DNA of 64,000 nt from CAZOOK01 sp964581385 (GCA_964581385.1 CAZOOK010000016.1:68528-132527), one strand, 5' to 3'. Counted from the stretch's first letter, positions 1 to 8,195 are shown. Notes: a model not told the origin generated them from the letters alone. Translations and numbers: made by a program.

Positions 1-726
1 GGCAAAGTCGCGGTGATCAGTTACGACCGACTGGCGCGACGCAACGCATGGAGTGTGGACTGCGTCCAAGCAACGATTGAGGCCATCCAACGCGCCAATG
101 TCGATCCGGGTGTCGGCGCCATCGTGCTCACTGGAGAAGGATCGACCTTCTGCGCCGGTGCCGACCTGAAGGAGGAGCCCAAGTACGATGCAGCAACTGG
201 CCGTAGGCTCACGCCCGGGACGTTCACGATGGGACGCGGTGACCGGAACTGGATCACGCTACTGGCGCTGTCGAAGCCTATCATCGCCGCGGTGAACGGG
301 GCGGCGGTGGGCATCGGAGCGACGCAGATCCTTGCGGCGGATATCCGTATTGCTGCCGAATCCGCCAGCTTTTCCTTCCCGTTTCTCCGGCTTGGCGCCA
401 TGCCCGAATGCGGAAGCTCGGCGCTGTTGCCACGCTTGGTGGGTGCTGGACGGGCGCTCGACATCATCTTGCGTAGTGCAACCGTGTCGGCGCAGGAGGC
501 TTTGCGCATCGGCCTCGTGACCGCGGTGCATCCAGATGCCGAGCTGCGCACGGCCGCAGTCGCTCTGGCCGAGCAGATTGCAAGCCTGCCGTCGATGCAG
601 GTCAAGCTCACCAAACGTATGTTCATCGAGAATGCCGAAGCGGCCGATGCCGACTCGATCATGCGTACGGAAAGCAACGCTTTCGTCGAGCTGCTGCGGG
701 AGCTGAAGCAGGAAAAACCGCTGTAG
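1..726 (+). CDS. Enoyl-CoA hydratase/isomerase family protein (5' end outside window)
   Basis: The reading frame is open from base 1, and the first residues (GKVAVISYDRLARRNAW) correspond to the GkVavitlNRPerrNAw opening of crotonases, so only a few N-terminal residues lie upstream of the window. The oxyanion-hole motif TFCAGADL lies at about codons 49-56. The second glycine motif is AVNGAAVGIG, and the MPECGSS segment keeps the usual Pro-Glu of the active site. The family hydrates 2-enoyl-CoA or isomerises or cleaves acyl-CoAs in the cytoplasm. It fits the acyl-CoA catabolic theme of the window. A GTG at base 13 would also give an ORF but would cut into the first beta strand, so I do not take it as the start. 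Exact substrate unknown. Confidence 0.9.
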   Translation, partial: GKVAVISYDRLARRNAWSVDCVQATIEAIQRANVDPGVGAIVLTGEGSTFCAGADLKEEPKYDAATGRRLTPGTFTMGRGDRNWITLLALSKPIIAAVNGAAVGIGATQILAADIRIAAESASFSFPFLRLGAMPECGSSALLPRLVGAGRALDIILRSATVSAQEALRIGLVTAVHPDAELRTAAVALAEQIASLPSMQVKLTKRMFIENAEAADADSIMRTESNAFVELLRELKQEKPL

Positions 727-905
727 GACTTGGTTGGTAGAAATCGCGCGAGCGAGGTAACGCCATTTCGCCAGACACTTGATCAAGTGGTTCCGGCAAT
801 CGTCAGATCGGTCATAAATGCCACCGCGCCGCTTCAACGCAGCGTCGCCAGCCTTTACAACTGACGGCGCTGCACTGCTCTATGACCTGGACAGGTGCTC
901 TATCA

Positions 906-2498
906 TCATTCCCCGGGCACCGTGAACGCGTATAGCTTATTGTTGGTCTTGGCACCTAAGCCCAGATAGCCAGAGCTCCAGTAGAGTACGCCGTCGACGA
1001 TGGCGGGCGCGGCATGTACTGAACCGCCACTCGCAAAGGACCATAGGATTTCGCCGGTGGAGGCATCCATCGCGACGAAATCCCCACTCAGTGTTCCACT
1101 GAACACAACGCCATTGGCAACGCTCACACCGCTCTGGGCGAGCGCCTCCTTGGTGTCGCCTTGCGCGGTCGGCGCAGGCGTTTGCCACAGGATCTTGCCG
1201 GTCGCCGGGTCCAGAGCCGCCCATGATCCGCCCTGCCATTGGGTATTTTTGCCATCTGCAAGCGTATAGGTCTTACGGTCGAAATTCGTTTCAGGAACGT
1301 AGATACGCTTGCCGTCAGTCGCAGTGCCCCACTGGATACCTCCCTCCAGTCCACCAGGTCCCGCCGCGGTCGACCAAACGATCTCGCCGGTGTCAGCATT
1401 GAACGCGTGATACACGCCAGACTTTTCACCGGCGCCAACCAGATTGCTGTTGATCATGTTGGCGCCCGATCCGAAGTCGTAATCGAAGTGATTTCCCTTG
1501 ACCGGGCACCGCTTAGTGCCGCCTTGGGTCGGCTTGCCCGTCGGATAGCCACAGAAGATGTCCCAAGTATCAACGATCGCGCGGCGCACCCACTTGATGT
1601 TGCCGGTCTTCAGATCGAGCGATATTAAACCGTCGCCAGCGCTTTCCGGCGACATGCAGGCATCTTTCCGCGCCTGATCGTCCGTGGCATTCATGCAGGC
1701 TGCGACGTCCGCAGGAACGCTGTAGGTATCGCCAACAGACACATAGAGCGAGCCGCGCGCGACATCAACCACCGGTGTGCTGCTCCACACGGCGCCGCCA
1801 AAGTAGCCGTCGGGCTGCGTCGGGGTCTGCCACAGGACTTTACCGGTGCTGACATCGATTGCAGCAATGCTGCCGCGGAACGTCGGCCCTCGGGTTCCCT
1901 TCACTAGCGACGTGACTTCGTCAAACGAGGTCACGCCGACGTAGGCTACATTGTTATAAATCACTGGGGAGCCGATCACGAAGCCGCCGCCGTACTTGCT
2001 GACATCGGCCGTCCACATCAGCTTTGCAGTGTTCTTGTCGATACCGACTACGGTTGGCGAACCGGCATCGCCGAGCACGATCGCCGTGTCGCCGATCGCC
2101 GGACTGGTACGCGATGCTGATTTTGATTTGCCGGTGTACTCGCTCATGTTATGGCGCCACACCAACGTACCGTCAGCCCGGCTCAGTTTGTAGATATAGC
2201 CCTTGTAGTCGGGCTCGTAGAGATAAGCGCCATCAATCGTTGGTGTAGGCACCGGGGTGCCCTTGGTCTTGAAAACCCAGAGCTGCTTTAATTGCGACAC
2301 GTTCGCTGGAGAAATCTTGGTTTCGCTTGGTGCGTAGCTCTGATTGAGAATGCCACCGCCCCAGGATGGCCACTGCAGGGAACCGCCGTCAGCTTGTGCA
2401 TATGTTGTAAAGACGGCAGAGATTGCCGCCACTGTCGTGATCCAACGTTTTGCCGCAGGCGCGCGCTGGCCGCATTTAAAATAGCCCGTCAATGTCAT
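906..2498 (-). CDS. Secreted PQQ-type beta-propeller dehydrogenase-like protein
   Basis: About 530 residues with repeated Trp-docking blades (for example GKVLWQTP, GEIVWSTA, GKILWQTP, GEILWSFA), as in quinoprotein and polyvinyl-alcohol-dehydrogenase-like proteins. The N-terminus has basic residues, a hydrophobic stretch (ITTVAAISAVFTTYA) and a likely cleavage after AQA, so the mature protein should be periplasmic. No c-type haem motif (CxxCH) is present, unlike the PVADH proteins that carry their own cytochrome domain, so electrons would need a separate acceptor. I chose the ATG at 2498 because GGAGAG lies 5 bases upstream; an in-frame ATG 27 bases further upstream lacks this. Function as an alcohol dehydrogenase is inferred from fold only. 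A BamB-like scaffold role is possible but the protein is long for that. Confidence 0.75.
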   Translation of the reverse strand: MTLTGYFKCGQRAPAAKRWITTVAAISAVFTTYAQADGGSLQWPSWGGGILNQSYAPSETKISPANVSQLKQLWVFKTKGTPVPTPTIDGAYLYEPDYKGYIYKLSRADGTLVWRHNMSEYTGKSKSASRTSPAIGDTAIVLGDAGSPTVVGIDKNTAKLMWTADVSKYGGGFVIGSPVIYNNVAYVGVTSFDEVTSLVKGTRGPTFRGSIAAIDVSTGKVLWQTPTQPDGYFGGAVWSSTPVVDVARGSLYVSVGDTYSVPADVAACMNATDDQARKDACMSPESAGDGLISLDLKTGNIKWVRRAIVDTWDIFCGYPTGKPTQGGTKRCPVKGNHFDYDFGSGANMINSNLVGAGEKSGVYHAFNADTGEIVWSTAAGPGGLEGGIQWGTATDGKRIYVPETNFDRKTYTLADGKNTQWQGGSWAALDPATGKILWQTPAPTAQGDTKEALAQSGVSVANGVVFSGTLSGDFVAMDASTGEILWSFASGGSVHAAPAIVDGVLYWSSGYLGLGAKTNNKLYAFTVPGE

Positions 2499-2815
2499 GC
2501 TCGCTCTCCAAATATGTAGTCCCACACCGTTTTGTGCTTTCCAGGTGTACCGCTTGACGTCAGACAGGCAAGTAAAATCACGCCTGTCGTGAGTGACGCT
2601 CTACGATGTTTTGGTTTTAGTGCTACGGTCAACCGCAAATCGATATGCGCGTGCGGTGAGGTCAATGGTAACTGTGACCGGCCGGCGACAATAGTCGGCG
2701 CGTTGACGGTATGCATCGAGAGACGGCAATGATCGTGTTGCAAAAGAAACACTCATAAGTGCTGTATCTCTAGAATCGCTTGACGTCAACAACAGCTGGC
2801 TCTATGCGATTTTCT
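2499..2815. other. Gene-free stretch with a repeated CGCTTGACGTCA element
   Basis: There is no credible coding sequence here. The stretch separates the start of the beta-propeller gene from the 3' end of the response-regulator gene, so it should hold the promoter of the former. Its only clear structure is a 12-base direct repeat (2551-2562 and 2777-2788) that contains the palindrome TGACGTCA. Confidence 0.6.
2551..2788. repeat. Direct repeat pair CGCTTGACGTCA
   Basis: Identical 12-mers lie at 2551-2562 and 2777-2788, 226 bases apart and in the same orientation. Each contains the perfect 8-base palindrome TGACGTCA. One copy is about 50 bases upstream of the beta-propeller start, and the other is next to the end of the response-regulator gene. 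They could be binding sites for one regulator; this is inference. Confidence 0.4.
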
Positions 2816-3223
2816 CTACGTACCTGCCGCGGTGTTTTCATGGCCCGGCGACATCACGAGAAAACTGGCAATTTGTGCGATAAATGTTCGGGTGTCGATC
2901 GGCTTGGCGAAGTAACCGTCACAACCAGAGGCCAGCGCCCGCTCCTCGCCTCCCTTTGTGGTGTTAGCGGTCAATGCGAGGATCGGCACCTGACTGAAAT
3001 CAGCGGTCGCTTTTAGACGCTCGGTCAGCGCCAGCCCACTCATGCCGGGAAGCTCGATGTCCATCAAGACCAGATCCGGCCGCAGGGTCTTCAGAACTTC
3101 CAAAGCATGCTCGGCGTCCTCGGCGGTGTAGGGTTCATACCCGAACGTTGTGAGCAGCACTCGCAGCAGCTTCAAATTCAATGGATTGTCGTCGACAATC
3201 AGAACTTTGATTGTCTCATTCAT
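2816..3223 (-). CDS. Single-domain response regulator (CheY/DivK type)
   Basis: 135 residues consisting only of a receiver domain: acidic pair D11-D12, phospho-acceptor D55 in LVLMDIELPG, conserved T85 and K107 in the FAKPID motif. No output domain follows, so the protein would act by phosphorylation-dependent protein contact, as CheY or DivK do. No histidine kinase is encoded in this window, so its partner lies elsewhere. The start codon lies 6 bases after the stop of a very short ORF (3230-3352) that has its own strong ribosome-binding site, which suggests a two-gene transcript with coupled translation. No close functional assignment is possible from the receiver alone. Confidence 0.88.
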   Translation of the reverse strand: MNETIKVLIVDDNPLNLKLLRVLLTTFGYEPYTAEDAEHALEVLKTLRPDLVLMDIELPGMSGLALTERLKATADFSQVPILALTANTTKGGEERALASGCDGYFAKPIDTRTFIAQIASFLVMSPGHENTAAGT

Positions 3224-3229
3224 GGATGT

Positions 3230-3352
3230 TCACGCTTCGGGCAACAGATAGTTGTCCAAATGGCGCTTCAGCAGATAATAATCCTGCGCACCGGACTCTT
3301 CCTTGTCCTCAATCCAAAATGTGCTTCCAAGCATGCTCAACCTCCTGAGCAT
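3230..3352 (-). CDS. Small ORF (34-40 residues) upstream of the response regulator
   Basis: An acidic/aromatic small ORF ending DNYLLPEA. Two in-frame ATGs each have a good Shine-Dalgarno sequence: GGGGGAGG 3 bases before the ATG at 3352, and AGGAGG 6 bases before the ATG at 3334. The stop lies 6 bases before the response-regulator ATG. The core (LGSTFWIEDKEESGAQDYY, from the second ATG) matches no family I recognise. It could be a small partner of the regulator or a leader peptide for translational coupling. The double SD is the strongest argument that it is translated; the length makes it uncertain. Confidence 0.5.
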   Translation of the reverse strand: MLRRLSMLGSTFWIEDKEESGAQDYYLLKRHLDNYLLPEA

Positions 3353-3474
3353 AAACCTCCCCCTTTCGAGCTTTATAACAGTTGAAGCGCACCGCGCTCT
3401 GTACGCTGTCGCACATTCATTCAATGGCTCTTTCCGGCACGTATGCCTTTGCTGCTAACTACTGCGTTGGCGAC

Positions 3475-4578
3475 TCAGTGATATTCGCGGAAGAAGTCCC
3501 CGACTTCGCGAGCAAATAGTGCCGGTTGTTCCCAGGCAGCGAAGTGGCCGCCTTTCGGCATCTTGGTCCAGCGGACGATGTTCACTGATTGCTCAACCGC
3601 GGCGCGTGGAGCTGGCGGCAGGAACTCGGCGGGAAACTCGGCGAAGCCTGTGGGCACAGTGATCGGTGCCGGCGAGAAGCTGCTGGCGCCCAAGCCGCTA
3701 TACATCCAGATTCCGGATTGCACATTTCCGGTGACGAGATAGGTCATTACATTGGTGATCAATGCGTCTTTCGAAAAGACGCTCTCGACGTCGCCGCCAC
3801 AGTCCGACCACGCGCGGCACTTCTCGATGACCCAGCCGGCGAAGCCGATCGGAGAGTCGGCGAGCGCCAGCCCGATCGTCTGCGGCCTAGTGCCGTGAAT
3901 CATCGCGTACGCGCTGCTGAGCATCATCAGCCCGCCCAAACGCTGCTGCCATTTGATCAATTCGGGCGAAGGTTCGCCGGCAGGGGTGTGATGCATCATG
4001 TTGAGGTGGATGGCACCGACCACATCCCCATGCGTGCGGCCGAGTTCGCGTGTAACTACCGATCCCCAGTCGCCGCCCTGCGCACCGAAGCGACGGTAGC
4101 CCAGTCCGTCAACCATCAGTTGCCGCCACATGGCGGCGACTTTCGCGGGTCCTATCGGCCGCGGCGGACGGCCCGAAAAACCGTAGCCGGGCAGCGAGGG
4201 AACGATCACATCGAAACCCTGCTCCGCCAGCTGCGGCGCCGCTTCCATAAACTCAAGCGGGGATCCCGGCCAGCCGTGCGTCAATACAATCGGATAACCC
4301 TTTCCGCCGGGCGCGCGGAAGTGGAAGAAATGGACAGAGATGCCGTCGATTTCGCAGCGAAACTGCGGATGCACATTGAACTTGGCTTCAGCAACGCGCC
4401 AATCGTAGTGGTCCCGCCAATAATCGCGCAGGCTCGAGAGCCACGCGGCATCGACGCCATATTTCCAACTGGCATCATCGTCGGGCGCGTATCCGATCTC
4501 CGCATCAGCGACACGTCGTGCAATCCGATCGAGAATTGGTTGGTCAATTGAAATGCGCGTCGGCTTCACAAGTGCCAT
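3475..4578 (-). CDS. Epoxide hydrolase, microsomal/EHN type
   Basis: 367 residues, the normal length for the family. An N-terminal EHN-type segment with many Trp and Tyr (WLSSLRDYWRDHYDW, about 46-60) precedes an alpha/beta-hydrolase core. Visible catalytic elements are the oxyanion motif HGWPGS (101-106), the nucleophile D170 in QGGDWGS and the catalytic histidine H345 in KGGHFAAWEQP. The Asp nucleophile separates epoxide hydrolases from Ser esterases. It opens an epoxide to a vicinal diol in the cytosol. GGGGAA lies 5 bases before the ATG. It stands alone between the regulator gene and the divergent carotenoid gene; in this context it could hydrolyse an epoxide made by the P450 or another oxygenase. 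Confidence 0.9.
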   Translation of the reverse strand: MALVKPTRISIDQPILDRIARRVADAEIGYAPDDDASWKYGVDAAWLSSLRDYWRDHYDWRVAEAKFNVHPQFRCEIDGISVHFFHFRAPGGKGYPIVLTHGWPGSPLEFMEAAPQLAEQGFDVIVPSLPGYGFSGRPPRPIGPAKVAAMWRQLMVDGLGYRRFGAQGGDWGSVVTRELGRTHGDVVGAIHLNMMHHTPAGEPSPELIKWQQRLGGLMMLSSAYAMIHGTRPQTIGLALADSPIGFAGWVIEKCRAWSDCGGDVESVFSKDALITNVMTYLVTGNVQSGIWMYSGLGASSFSPAPITVPTGFAEFPAEFLPPAPRAAVEQSVNIVRWTKMPKGGHFAAWEQPALFAREVGDFFREYH

Positions 4579-4740
4579 TCGGATTCCCCACTGTAATCGT
4601 TATATTGATGCTGGCATTTTAGCGCTGACGCCGCCAATCAAGGGTGGAAAGCAGAACCGTTGGGACGCGCAATTGTTTAAACTTTTAATACGAATGGATA
4701 AAATGATTCTCGTGGACACACGTCGGAGGGATAAACAGCG

Positions 4741-5628
4741 ATGGGCGTGACGAGGAGCGGCAGCGATGGTGCGATCCAGCTACGGCTGTGCTGGGCTCTG
4801 GCAGCCGTGTGGCTGACCGCTTTCTTGTTTTCGCAGGTTCAGGCGGGCTTGCCCACCGGCGCTTACGCCGGGGCTGCTCAAGGCCTGATGCTTGCGCTGA
4901 TTGTGGTCGTGCATGGCTGGCTGGCATATGGCTGGAAGGGACTCGGCGCTTATGTTCTCATTGTCGCCACGGTCGCCTTCTCGCTCGAGGCCTGCAGCAT
5001 CGCCACAGGCTTTCCGTTCGGCTACTACACGCACTACTTGGCGATCGGTCCCAAGCCCCTGGGCGTGCCGATCCCGGTGGTGATCGGTTATGTCGTGCTC
5101 GGTTGGTTCGGATGGACGCTGGCGCGGCTGATCACGCGTGACGACCCGTCGAACGCCGGCGGGTTGACCCGGTTCACCACACCGATTGTCGCAAGCTTCA
5201 TCCTCGCTGGTTACGACTATCCCTACGACCCCATCGGCTCGGCCGTGCTCAACATGTATGCCTATCGCCACCCAAGCGGACAGTTCGGCGTTCCGTTGAC
5301 GAACTACCTTGGTTGGTTGTTCACAGGGTGGGTCTTCTTCCAGCTGTTCGCGCTGCTGGAGAATCGATTCCGACCGAGCGCCGCGGCCGGGCGTCGCGGC
5401 TTCTGGCTGCTGCCCTGCCTTATATGGCTCGGCATCGCGCTTCAATATCCCATCCTGTTCGCAGCCGCTCCCGCCGGAACGGTGGAGCGCGGCGGGCGCA
5501 GCTTCGTGGTGGCGGACATTTATGAAGCCGCCGTTGCGGGCAGCCTCTTCACGGTTGTCTTTCCTGCGTTGATCGCTCTGATCAGGCTCTACGCGCGACG
5601 CGACGCTTCGGTCGTCGATTCCGCCTGA
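4741..5628 (+). CDS. CruF-like carotenoid biosynthesis membrane protein (DUF422)
   Basis: 295 residues, about seven hydrophobic segments, so an inner-membrane protein. It carries the DUF422 signatures: a Glu-containing helix followed by TGFPFGYYTHY (about 94-104), the segment KPLGVPIPVVIGY, and the C-terminal GVPLTNYLGWLFTGW. The best known members are the carotenoid 2'',3''-hydratases (CruF and its C50 carotenoid relatives), which hydrate a terminal isoprene double bond. No phytoene synthase, desaturase or cyclase is present nearby, so it is an orphan with respect to carotenoid synthesis. In this setting a hydratase acting on an acyclic terpenoid is conceivable, but that is inference. GGAGGGA lies about 9 bases upstream of the ATG. 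Confidence 0.78.
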   Translation: MGVTRSGSDGAIQLRLCWALAAVWLTAFLFSQVQAGLPTGAYAGAAQGLMLALIVVVHGWLAYGWKGLGAYVLIVATVAFSLEACSIATGFPFGYYTHYLAIGPKPLGVPIPVVIGYVVLGWFGWTLARLITRDDPSNAGGLTRFTTPIVASFILAGYDYPYDPIGSAVLNMYAYRHPSGQFGVPLTNYLGWLFTGWVFFQLFALLENRFRPSAAAGRRGFWLLPCLIWLGIALQYPILFAAAPAGTVERGGRSFVVADIYEAAVAGSLFTVVFPALIALIRLYARRDASVVDSA

Positions 5629-5690
5629 AACAACAAAAACAGCATGGATTCCGGGTGGCACGTTGCGTTTCCAATGGTCGTGCCGCATGA

Positions 5691-5719
5691 TAATTGGACA
5701 CAGTGTCGTGTAATTGGAC
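5691..5719. promoter_or_regulatory. Candidate TetR operator upstream of 5731
   Basis: Two direct copies of TAATTGGAC (5691-5699 and 5711-5719) are spaced 20 bases apart. The inverted repeat GACAC-A-GTGTC (5697-5707) overlaps the first copy. The site lies 12 bases before the proposed start of the TetR gene, a position typical of autoregulation. Binding is inferred. Confidence 0.45.
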
Positions 5720-5730
5720 TAAATGACAAT

Positions 5731-6450
5731 ATGGTGGCCGCACAGCCTCTACCGGAAATCGAGTCATTGCGTGATGCGCGGCGGTCCTTCACCCGCGCGC
5801 GGATCTGCGCGGCCGCACGCGAGGTGTTCTGTACTCAGGGTTTCGCCACGGCGACCCTGGAGCAGATCGCTCAAGCCGCCGGGACACGGCGGTCAACGGT
5901 TTACAACCACTTTCGTGACAAAGACGAGATCCTTGGCGCGATCGCCGAGGACTATGGCTCGGGCCTGATCGAACTCATCAACCAGTTGCCCGAACCGCTG
6001 CCCTCACGCACCGAGATCGATCATTGGGTGAGGCAGGTCGCTGCCTTCTCCGTAAGGGAGCGTACGCCCACCGTGCTGCTCATACGCCTCGGTGATCTGC
6101 TTGAGGTTCCCGCAGCGCTCGAAGCGCTTGGCGGAAGACTCATAACGGCCCTGGCGGCGCGACTACCGGCCTTCAGGCGCGCGCTGCAGCCCGGTCCCGG
6201 CCAGGGATTGGCGTTGGCGCGCGCTTCGGTCGTGATGCAGCAGCTGGGATGGGCTTGCATGCATCACATCCGCCAGGGGGACACCGGATTGGCCAAGGAC
6301 ATGCTGACCGTGGCGGCGGAGCTTTTCGAGCGATTCGTGCGAGAAGGCGCGGATGAACCAGCGGTTGCCCAGTCCGGCGGCTCAGCATCCGAAGGGGCAT
6401 TCCGGCACGCCCCGGGCGTCGCCGTTGCCGACACAAAGTTAGGAGTTTGA
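5731..6450 (+). CDS. TetR/AcrR family transcriptional regulator
   Basis: 239 residues from the ATG at 5731. The N-terminal HTH is clear: TRARICAAAREVFCTQGF, then ATLEQIAQAAGTRRSTVYNHF and KDEIL, the standard TetR order. The C-terminal ligand domain is not assignable. The frame is open back to 5644, but that region contains the palindrome, so I place the start at 5731. The stop is 3 bases before the next ATG, and that gene's ribosome-binding site (TAGGAG) lies inside the end of this gene, so it probably heads the long + strand operon to 18529 and represses it in the absence of a pathway ligand (inference). Confidence 0.88.
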   Translation: MVAAQPLPEIESLRDARRSFTRARICAAAREVFCTQGFATATLEQIAQAAGTRRSTVYNHFRDKDEILGAIAEDYGSGLIELINQLPEPLPSRTEIDHWVRQVAAFSVRERTPTVLLIRLGDLLEVPAALEALGGRLITALAARLPAFRRALQPGPGQGLALARASVVMQQLGWACMHHIRQGDTGLAKDMLTVAAELFERFVREGADEPAVAQSGGSASEGAFRHAPGVAVADTKLGV

Positions 6451-6453
6451 TCA

Positions 6454-7323
6454 ATGAACTTGACGGTCCGGTATCCGGAAATCGACTTCGAAAAGTGCTT
6501 CCCGAAATGGGCGCCGAATCTCGAATTCGCGATGCAGATGAATGCCTTTTCGATCACCCCTGTTCACATCGAACCGTACATCGTCAAGGTGTACCTAGAG
6601 GCGAAAAAGCTGCTCGACCTCGTTAAGGATGCGCAGTTGATCAAAGAGGTCGAATGGTTTGTTGCGCAGGAAACGCAGCACTATCGCCAGCACATACGCT
6701 TCAACCGCGTTTTCACGACGCCCCGCTATCCGCTGGTCGAAAAGCTCGGGCAAAAGTTCGCAGAAGATCTTGAAGGCTTCCGGAAGAACCGATCGCTGAT
6801 ATTCAACCTCGCCTACATCGAGGGATTTGAATCCGGCGGCGGCGTCTTCTTCCGCGTATGGTTTGAAAAGCTCGGCAAGTACCGCTTCGGCGCCAAGCCG
6901 GAAGCGCTGCTTCTTTACGACTGGCATTTCGCGGAGGAGTTTGAACACCGCGAGGTTGCCTACAAGCTCTACATGAAACTTGCCGCCCGCGGGAATATTT
7001 TCCGGCGCATCTGGTATGGCTACTTTTACCGAATCTACGGCGTGGTGACGATGATGGCGCACGGCGGCAAACATTCCGACGCAATCCGAAAGCACATGCT
7101 CGATGTCGAGCGCCGTGAAATGACCCCAGAACAAGCTGCGGCATCCGTCACCAGAGAGAAGGTGCTCGGCAGGTCATTTTTCCTGATGACTTTGCGAGGG
7201 CTCACAGCGATTCTCTCGCCGTTTTACGACCCCCACAAGAAGGCACCGCCGGAAGGCGTGGAGGCGATCCTGGCTGACTTCGATCGCGGCGGGAAGTACG
7301 GCAAGCCGTCGACGTCCGCCTGA
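6454..7323 (+). CDS. Predicted metal-dependent hydrolase (COG3687/PF10118, ferritin-like)
   Basis: 289 residues, helical and rich in Trp, Tyr, His and Glu. Two likely metal-binding segments are visible: ETQHYRQH (about 73-80) and EEFEHREVAYK (about 165-175), which resemble the paired ExxH/EHxE helices of ferritin-like di-iron proteins. The family is annotated as a predicted metal-dependent hydrolase, but a real activity is poorly established. The di-metal pattern would also fit an oxygenase or desaturase-like chemistry. It sits directly after the TetR gene with a 3-base gap, so it is probably the first enzyme of the regulated operon. Confidence 0.75.
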   Translation: MNLTVRYPEIDFEKCFPKWAPNLEFAMQMNAFSITPVHIEPYIVKVYLEAKKLLDLVKDAQLIKEVEWFVAQETQHYRQHIRFNRVFTTPRYPLVEKLGQKFAEDLEGFRKNRSLIFNLAYIEGFESGGGVFFRVWFEKLGKYRFGAKPEALLLYDWHFAEEFEHREVAYKLYMKLAARGNIFRRIWYGYFYRIYGVVTMMAHGGKHSDAIRKHMLDVERREMTPEQAAASVTREKVLGRSFFLMTLRGLTAILSPFYDPHKKAPPEGVEAILADFDRGGKYGKPSTSA

Positions 7324-7382
7324 GGCGGCCAACAATAAGAGATCGTCGTCGGGAAATATTGGCAAGAACGCGGGGGAAGACA

Positions 7383-8195
7383 ATGCGGAACTATGCACAA
7401 ACAGTAAAAAGCACATTTAACTTCGCCGCCGATAGAAACGATGGTGGCGAGTTCTCGAATACCATGCCCGAGCGCTCGCGCCAGAACCTGCGGCCTATGG
7501 AAATCGAGATCCGCAACGGACGGGATTGGCCTCAAAAGCCCACGCTGGAGAACGAAGGCCTGACCATCACTCAGCACGCGAGTGGCCGCGCTGATTGGTC
7601 GAACCCGGCGTGGATCAAATCTGAATATGTCCCGTCGTGTGTCGAACTCGTGAAGAAGTTGACGGGGGCGAAACAGGCGATACCGGTGTACTCCCCGCTG
7701 CAACGGCGAGTCGACTACGGCAAGCATCAGGGCGCCGCTCCCACCGCCGGCTTCGTGCATCTGGACCAGACCCGCGACGTCGCGCTGGCGATGGCCGGTG
7801 CGATGGGCAAAGCCCAAGGCCTGACGTTTGAGCGCGCCGCCATCTATAACGTCTGGAAATGCATGACGCCGTCGCCTCAGGATTTTCCACTGGCGGTTGC
7901 CGACCGACGCACCATCGCCCCGAAAGACCATGTGCTCGGGCAGACCGTGGAATGGGTCGGGGAAAAAAAGGAGAAGCTGGTCAGTCCCTACCTCTTGCTG
8001 GTTCCTTCCGAGGAACCGAAGTGGTACTACTTTCCAGACATGACTCTGGACGAATCTCTCGTTTTCGTCGGTGTCGATCTCGATCCCTCGCAACCTCTCG
8101 GCTGCGCGCACAGCGCTTTCCGCCACCCCGTACCCGGCGCTCCGACGGTGCCCCGCGCGAGCATAGAGACGAGGGTACTGGCCATTTTTTCCTGA
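7383..8195 (+). CDS. CmcJ/NvfI-type (AsaB-like) oxidoreductase
   Basis: 270 residues from the ATG at 7383, which is preceded by GGGGGAAG; an in-frame TTG at 7359 is less likely. Family marks are NVWKCMTPSPQDFPLAVADR (about 158-177), typical of the CmcJ/NvfI group, and the C-terminal AHSAFRHP followed by PRASIETRVL. Members include the P8 partner of cephamycin 7-alpha-methoxylation and the fungal Fe/2OG enzyme NvfI. Residues equivalent to the His/Asp metal ligands seem present in these motifs but cannot be placed with certainty. In a catabolic operon it is unusual; it may hydroxylate or O-functionalise the substrate. Function uncertain. Confidence 0.65.
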   Translation: MRNYAQTVKSTFNFAADRNDGGEFSNTMPERSRQNLRPMEIEIRNGRDWPQKPTLENEGLTITQHASGRADWSNPAWIKSEYVPSCVELVKKLTGAKQAIPVYSPLQRRVDYGKHQGAAPTAGFVHLDQTRDVALAMAGAMGKAQGLTFERAAIYNVWKCMTPSPQDFPLAVADRRTIAPKDHVLGQTVEWVGEKKEKLVSPYLLLVPSEEPKWYYFPDMTLDESLVFVGVDLDPSQPLGCAHSAFRHPVPGAPTVPRASIETRVLAIFS

